Below, in pieces: positions 59,769 through 64,000 of a stretch of 64,000 nt of DNA. Below the pieces are notes generated by a model, which was not told where the DNA came from, did not search any database, and saw only the letters and a program-made list of their open reading frames with translations. The DNA is taken from the NCBI RefSeq assembly GCF_002028455.1, contig NZ_MWUM01000020.1, positions 41,584-105,583 of the forward strand. The letters are read 5' to 3'. The first letter of the stretch is position 1. Every line of letters begins with the position of its first letter. Made by a program: the position numbers and the translations under genes. This stretch comes from Zoogloea sp. LCSB751 (lineage in GTDB: Bacteria; Pseudomonadota; Gammaproteobacteria; Burkholderiales; Rhodocyclaceae).

Positions 59769-59841
59769 AGCGGGTCTCGTCTGCAGGAATGCAGTGCCCG
59801 TCCGGCACCCGCAAAGGGAAGCCGGACGGGCACTTCCGTCT

Positions 59842-60438
59842 TTACGCCACGAAGTCGAAACGGCCGTCGGCCACCAGTTCGGCCAGCGGACGGCGGGTGT
59901 TGGGCGTCTCCCGTGCCTGCAGCGCTTCGGGCAGGCTGGCCTTGTCGCCGAGCTTGCCCACCGCGATGACTGCCTCCACCGCGTAGTCGTCGGGGATGCC
60001 CAGGGTCTTGCGCAGGCCGTCGGCGTCGAAGCCGCCGAGGCCATGGGCGTGCCAGCCCGACAGGGTGGCCTGGAAGGCCAGGCTGGCCCACGCGGCGCCG
60101 GCGTCGAAGGAGTGCCAGGCATTGGGCTGGCTCTCGGCGGCGCCCGGTGCGGTGTACTGCTTGTGGGACAGCACGACGACCAGCGCCGCGGCCTTGTGGG
60201 CCCAGCCGCGGTTGAACTCCACGAGATTGTCGAAGACCGGCTGCCAGCTCGGCGTGTCGCGGCGGGCGTAGATGAAGCGCCACGGTTGCGCGTTGTAGGC
60301 CGACGGCGCCCAGCGCGCGGCTTCCAGCAGGCCGAGCAGGGTTTCCTCGGGGATCGCTTCGCCGGTGAAGGCGCGGGGCGACCAGCGCTGCGTGAACAGC
60401 GGGTCGATCGGGTAATCTGTTTGGCGTGCCTGGGTCAT
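59842..60438 (-). CDS. Nitroreductase family protein
   Basis: A 198-residue FMN-dependent oxidoreductase. The N-terminal phosphate-binding region RWSPRAFTGEAI and WAPSAYNAQPWRFIYARRDT are typical, as is GWHAHGLGGFDADGLRKTLG near the C-terminus. The ATG at 60438 follows CGGAG; a much longer frame upstream is not coding. Substrate unknown. Separate from acoR, convergent. Confidence 0.92.
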   Translation of the reverse strand: MTQARQTDYPIDPLFTQRWSPRAFTGEAIPEETLLGLLEAARWAPSAYNAQPWRFIYARRDTPSWQPVFDNLVEFNRGWAHKAAALVVVLSHKQYTAPGAAESQPNAWHSFDAGAAWASLAFQATLSGWHAHGLGGFDADGLRKTLGIPDDYAVEAVIAVGKLGDKASLPEALQARETPNTRRPLAELVADGRFDFVA

Positions 60439-60613
60439 GGGGGCTCCGGAGGAAGTGATCGAAGAAGGGCGTCGCGGGGCATCCGCTGCCGCCCCGCAAG
60501 AGACGCGTTCATCATGCATTCGGACGGCACCGGGGTGAAACAAGGAATACTGGGATGCTTGTGAGGAAAAACTAATCACCAGATTCGCATTGTCCCGGCG
60601 CCGCCGGAACGGC

Positions 60614-61087
60614 TTAGCGGGCGGCCTGGGTGGTGTTGACCGGGCCGATGCCCCACACCTGGATGATGGCTTCCTCGTTCTTGGCGCCGTCGTAATGGAC
60701 CTGGCCGCCATGGTGGATGACGTAGCTGCCGGCCGGTACCGGCACGGTGGCATCCGGATCGAACTTGTCGCCGGTGCCGACCCACCAGGTGCCGGACAGC
60801 ACCGCAAAGAAGCGGTCGCCGTTGTGGAAATGCGGGCGGCTGAAGTTGTTGCCGGGCAGCCACTTGATACGCACCACGTAGGGGCCGGGCTTGTTCGGGT
60901 CGCCGAACAGCACGGCCTGCTCCGAGGTGCCGGCGGCGTTGCGCACCCACTTGATGTCCTTCGGCAACTGGTATTCGACTGCACGGGGATCCACCGTGGC
61001 GGCCTGCGCGACGCCCGGTTGCCCGCCGCCGATGACGACGATACCCAGGGTCAGCAGACCCGCCAGCTTGAACGCGGAAAAAGTCAT
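60614..61087 (-). CDS. Exported cupin-domain protein
   Basis: A 157-residue periplasmic protein with a signal peptide (LLTLGIVVIGGGQPGVAQA) and one cupin barrel (RPHFHNGDRFFAVLSGTWWV, then PAGSYVIHHGGQVHYDGAKN). Histidines H-x-H and the later H indicate a metal site. DUF4437-like family of unknown function. AAGGAAG precedes the ATG at 61087. Confidence 0.85.
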   Translation of the reverse strand: MTFSAFKLAGLLTLGIVVIGGGQPGVAQAATVDPRAVEYQLPKDIKWVRNAAGTSEQAVLFGDPNKPGPYVVRIKWLPGNNFSRPHFHNGDRFFAVLSGTWWVGTGDKFDPDATVPVPAGSYVIHHGGQVHYDGAKNEEAIIQVWGIGPVNTTQAAR

Positions 61088-61263
61088 GGGAGGCTTCCTT
61101 TGCCAGAAAAATGGCAAACGATTACGCAGCTTTCGTGCCGGCCGTGGCAAGGCCGGTGCCGCGGGCCTGGCGGGCGTTCATCGGCGCATCGGCTGCTGGC
61201 TGGGCAGCAGCCGGGTGGGGATTTCAACAGCGGCAGGGACCGTCGTCCGCCGCCACGCCGGCT

Positions 61264-62244
61264 TCAGCCGGCAATCGCCTGCGGAAGGGCGGCGCGCATC
61301 ACGTCGATGAAGCAGCGCAGGCGGGCCGGGTAGAAGCCGGCGTAGGGATAGACCAGGCTGACCGGCAACGGCGCGGCCTGCCAGTCCGGTGCCAGTTGTA
61401 TGAGGCGTCCGTCGGCCAGCGCCTCGCTCATCACCCACGCCGAGCCGACGCCGGCACCCAGGCCCATCAGGGCTGCGCTCTTCAGCGCGTACAGGCTGTC
61501 GGTGCTCAGCCGCGGTTCGATCGATACGGTACGGTGCTCGCCCGTCGTCACGTGGCGCAGCGCGATCTCGTGCCGGTAGTAGGTGCGCAGGGCCAGCCAC
61601 GGCAGGCTGGCGAGGTCTTCCGGCTCGCGGGGTAGCGGGCCGGCGGCGAGCACCGACGGCGCCGCCACGACGATGCGCGGCACCTCGGCGAGTTGGATGG
61701 CGACCAGCGAAGAGTCGGTGATCTCGCCGACCTGGATGGCGCAGTCGATGCCGGCGGCGATGAAGTCCTGGATTGCGCTGTCGTCATGCAGCAGCCACTC
61801 GACCTTCATGCGCGGGTAGCGTTGCAGGTAGGCGGCGAGCGGGCCGACCAGGCGTTCCTGGCCGAAGGCGTGGGGGGCGACGACGCGCAGCACGCCTTCC
61901 GGTTCCTCGCGGGCGCCTTTCAGGTCGGACTCGAAGGCTGCCCAGTTGGCCAGCAGGGCCTTGGCGCCTTCGTAGCAGCGTTCGCCGTCCACCGTCAGGC
62001 GCATGCTGTGGGTGGAGCGTTGCAGCAGGCGCACGCCGAGGGATTTCTCCAGGGCCTGCAGGCGCCGGCTGATGGTCGGCTGGGTCATGCCGAGTTGGGC
62101 GGCGGTGGCCGACAGGTTGCCGGTCTCGACGATGCGCACGAAGGTCTGGATGAGTTCCAGCCGGTCCCCGGTTCCGGACGCGAACTGTGCGACATCGGCG
62201 CGGGCGCGAGGATCGCCGAGGGAAGTGATGAGCGTCTTCTTCAT
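61264..62244 (-). CDS. LysR-family transcriptional regulator
   Basis: A 326-residue regulator with an N-terminal winged helix (ETGNLSATAAQLGMTQPTIS, RRLQALEKSLGVRLLQRST) beginning about residue 30 and a substrate-binding domain. The 25 residues before the helix-turn-helix are unusual, so an internal start is possible. Divergent from an MFS transporter gene, its likely target; AT-rich overlap at 62245-62280 could hold the site. Confidence 0.9.
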   Translation of the reverse strand: MKKTLITSLGDPRARADVAQFASGTGDRLELIQTFVRIVETGNLSATAAQLGMTQPTISRRLQALEKSLGVRLLQRSTHSMRLTVDGERCYEGAKALLANWAAFESDLKGAREEPEGVLRVVAPHAFGQERLVGPLAAYLQRYPRMKVEWLLHDDSAIQDFIAAGIDCAIQVGEITDSSLVAIQLAEVPRIVVAAPSVLAAGPLPREPEDLASLPWLALRTYYRHEIALRHVTTGEHRTVSIEPRLSTDSLYALKSAALMGLGAGVGSAWVMSEALADGRLIQLAPDWQAAPLPVSLVYPYAGFYPARLRCFIDVMRAALPQAIAG

Positions 62245-62338
62245 GCGTCAAACGTATAGCAAATCTGCATGCAGGGCTACTACCACCGTCTTTGTTTGGC
62301 AGGCAAGCTCCGCTCACCCAAGAAAAAGGAGTTTTGCC

Positions 62339-63583
62339 ATGACTTCCATTTGTAAGACGCATGACCCGCTGGCCGTCCCGCCGAAGCCGGAATTGATCGA
62401 GCCGGCGCGGGCGGAGGTCCGCCGGCCGGCCCGCTCGCTGATCTTCCTGCTGGCCGCAGGCGCCGGCCTGTCCGTTGCGTCCCTGTACTACAGCCAGCCG
62501 CTGCTCGGCGTGCTGGCCGCGGAGTTCGGCGCGGGGGCGCGGGAGGCTGGCTTCGTGCCGACGCTGACCCAGCTCGGTTACGCGCTGGGCATCCTGCTGC
62601 TGGCGCCGCTGGGCGACCGCCATGACCGCCGCCGCATCATCCTCGGCAAGTCGGTGCTGCTGGTGCTGGCCCTGCTGACGGCCGGGCTGGCTGGAGACTT
62701 CGGCAGCTTCCTGCTGGCCAGCCTGGCCATCGGCCTGACCGCCACGCTGGCCCAGGATTTCGTACCGGCCGCCGCCAGCCTCGCGCCGGAGCAGAGCCGC
62801 GGACGCATCGTCGGTACGGTGATGACCGGCCTCTTGATGGGCATCCTGCTGTCCCGCGTGGTCAGCGGCCTGGTGGCCGAGTACTGGGGCTGGCGGGCGA
62901 TGTTCGCGGCGGCGGCGGTCGGCATCGGGCTGATCGGCCTGGCCTCGTGGCGTTGGCTGCCGCGTTTCGTGCCGACCACGCAGTTGTCCTACCGCGCCTT
63001 GCTCGCGTCGCTGCCGAGGCTGCTGGGCCGTCACGCCGAGCTGCGCCGCGCGGCGTTGTCCCAGGGGCTGCTATCGGTGGGCTTCAGCGCCTTCTGGTCC
63101 ACATTGGCGATCATGCTGCATGGCGCCCCATTCCATCTGGGGAGTGCCGTTGCTGGTGCTTTCGGGCTGGCCGGTGCGGCCGGTGCGCTGGCCGCACCGA
63201 TGGCCGGCCACCTGGCGGACCGTCGCGGGCCGGCCCTGGTGATCCGCCTGGCGGCCGGCCTCGCGGCGCTGTCCTTCGGCCTGATGGGGCTCGGCACGCA
63301 GCTGCCGCCGACCGTCCAGCTGGCGGTGCTGGGGATTGCCACGGTGGGTTTCGACCTGGGCGTGCAGGCTTCGCTGATCGCCCACCAGAGCATCGTGTAT
63401 GGCCTCGATCCCGGTGCGCGCAGCCGCCTGAACGCGGTGCTGGTGGTCAGCATGTTCGTCGGCATGGCGGCGGGGGCGGTGGCCGGCAGCCTGTTGTTCG
63501 CCCAGTGGGGCTGGCTGGCGGTCACCGGCCTGGCGACGCTGACGTCCCTCGCAGCACTGGCCGTGCGCGGGCTGCGCGACTGA
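62339..63583 (+). CDS. MFS transporter (drug/aromatic-efflux type)
   Basis: A 414-residue twelve-TM permease. GDRHDRRRIILGKS after TM2 is the MFS motif A. The pattern (SLYYSQPLLGVLAAEF) resembles YnfM/CynX-like multidrug or organic-anion carriers. ATG at 62339 follows AAAGGAG. Probably controlled by the divergent LysR regulator. Confidence 0.9.
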   Translation: MTSICKTHDPLAVPPKPELIEPARAEVRRPARSLIFLLAAGAGLSVASLYYSQPLLGVLAAEFGAGAREAGFVPTLTQLGYALGILLLAPLGDRHDRRRIILGKSVLLVLALLTAGLAGDFGSFLLASLAIGLTATLAQDFVPAAASLAPEQSRGRIVGTVMTGLLMGILLSRVVSGLVAEYWGWRAMFAAAAVGIGLIGLASWRWLPRFVPTTQLSYRALLASLPRLLGRHAELRRAALSQGLLSVGFSAFWSTLAIMLHGAPFHLGSAVAGAFGLAGAAGALAAPMAGHLADRRGPALVIRLAAGLAALSFGLMGLGTQLPPTVQLAVLGIATVGFDLGVQASLIAHQSIVYGLDPGARSRLNAVLVVSMFVGMAAGAVAGSLLFAQWGWLAVTGLATLTSLAALAVRGLRD

Positions 63584-63632
63584 TTCGGATGACGGTCGCG
63601 GTGGTGGCAAGGGCTTGCCGCCACGTGTTGCG

Positions 63633-63668
63633 GACAGAAACGCTGCCAGCTGTGGCAGCGTTTCTGTC
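63633..63668 (+). terminator. Strong hairpin after the MFS gene
   Basis: A perfect 16-base stem (63633-63648 with 63653-63668, GACAGAAACGCTGCCA type) and loop GCTG. No T-tract follows. Confidence 0.65.
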
Positions 63669-63852
63669 AGAAGACTGCCGGCGTGGCGTGCCCGGCGGGC
63701 AGCGCTGCTGTTCAAGCCCTTGATCGTAGGGGCTTTCCGCCAGCTGGACCAGATGGCACGGATGTTGTTATGGATCGGGTGATTCGCCACGGTTTTGTGC
63801 AGCAGTCTCCGCCGTGGTGCCGACCCATTTCAACGCGAGTTCCTTGCAGCCA

Positions 63853-64000
63853 TGAGCGAAGCCGACCCTCGAACCATCATTCCCCCCGATGCCCAGGCCA
63901 AGGCGCGGGCGGAAACTGAAGAAACCCTCTACGCCGTCCGCCAGAAGGTCTACCCGCGCGCGGTGACAGGGCGCTTTGCAACGTGGCGGTGGATCCTGGT
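63853..64000 (+). CDS. ccoG: Cytochrome oxidase accessory protein CcoG, N-terminal part
   Basis: The frame runs off the right edge after 49 residues. TEETLYAVRQKVYPRAVTGR followed by FATWRWIL matches the N-terminus of CcoG/FixG, a membrane ferredoxin-type protein needed for cbb3 oxidase assembly (copper reduction). The [4Fe-4S] motifs lie outside the window. In related bacteria it follows or precedes the ccoNOQP genes. Confidence 0.8.

Noticed and set aside
63710..63740. FNR box upstream of ccoG
   Set aside because: Only a TTGAT half-site is present; the matching ATCAA at the right spacing is missing.

Overview
The window reads as chromosome of a GC-rich betaproteobacterium. Gene content (acetone/acetophenone carboxylase-type enzyme, toluene monooxygenase, acetoin dehydrogenase, CcoG) and sequence style point to Rhodocyclales such as Azoarcus, Aromatoleum or Thauera. 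The taxonomic call is inference; no rRNA is present. Most of the window is dense, well-spaced metabolic operons. Two visibly AT-richer patches (about 23.8-27.4 kb and 41.6-42.9 kb) are acquired DNA.

Layout. 1-3.9 kb: end of a hydantoinase-like carboxylase operon (HyuA-like tail, HyuB-like subunit, small epsilon-like subunit). 4-8 kb: ZIP metal transporter and a convergent TonB receptor with an N-terminal coiled coil. 8.5-15 kb: a four-gene envelope/export cluster (YCF48-like propeller, RND/MMPL permease, DUF1302, DUF1329), then an initiator tRNA-Met with a clear promoter and terminator. 16-23 kb: MHS transporter, an internally deleted chemoreceptor, two diguanylate cyclases, an IF-1/cold-shock group and a membrane-anchored GNAT. 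23-28.9 kb: accessory DNA with a 21-bp tandem repeat, a frameshifted IS256-type transposase remnant, a PARIS-like defence pair (ATPase + DUF4435), a C4/P4-type antisense RNA module and a toxin-antitoxin pair. 29-38.8 kb: toluene monooxygenase tmoABCDEF, a FadL-type porin and a TodS/TodT-type two-component system, all on one strand. 40.8-44.1 kb: a decayed class 1 integron (intI1 fragment with a nonsense codon, intact-looking Pc promoter, attI1, two attC sites, AT-rich cassettes, and a second attI1-like sequence), directly next to a second copy of the C4 RNA module. 44.6-48 kb: TonB receptor and two complementary bacterioferritins. 48-59.8 kb: pepD, a luciferase-like oxidoreductase, thiG-thiS-lipA, acoCBAX on the minus strand and divergent acoR with a sigma-54 promoter. 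59.8-64 kb: nitroreductase, cupin, LysR/MFS pair and the start of ccoG.

How it fits together. Toluene enters through the porin, is hydroxylated by the four-component monooxygenase, and the TodST-like pair probably senses the aromatic. Acetoin is split by AcoABC, which needs thiamine diphosphate and lipoate; the adjoining lipA-thiS-thiG genes look placed to supply both. Bacterioferritins and TonB/ZIP transporters handle metals for these iron-rich enzymes.

The most notable observations are (1) two diverged copies of an antisense-RNA control module in which the RNA and its two target segments co-vary, with the downstream target overlapping a ribosome binding site, and (2) the class 1 integron remnant with two attI1-like sites. 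Both come from reading the sequence; family names rest on recalled knowledge and need covariance-model or alignment checks.
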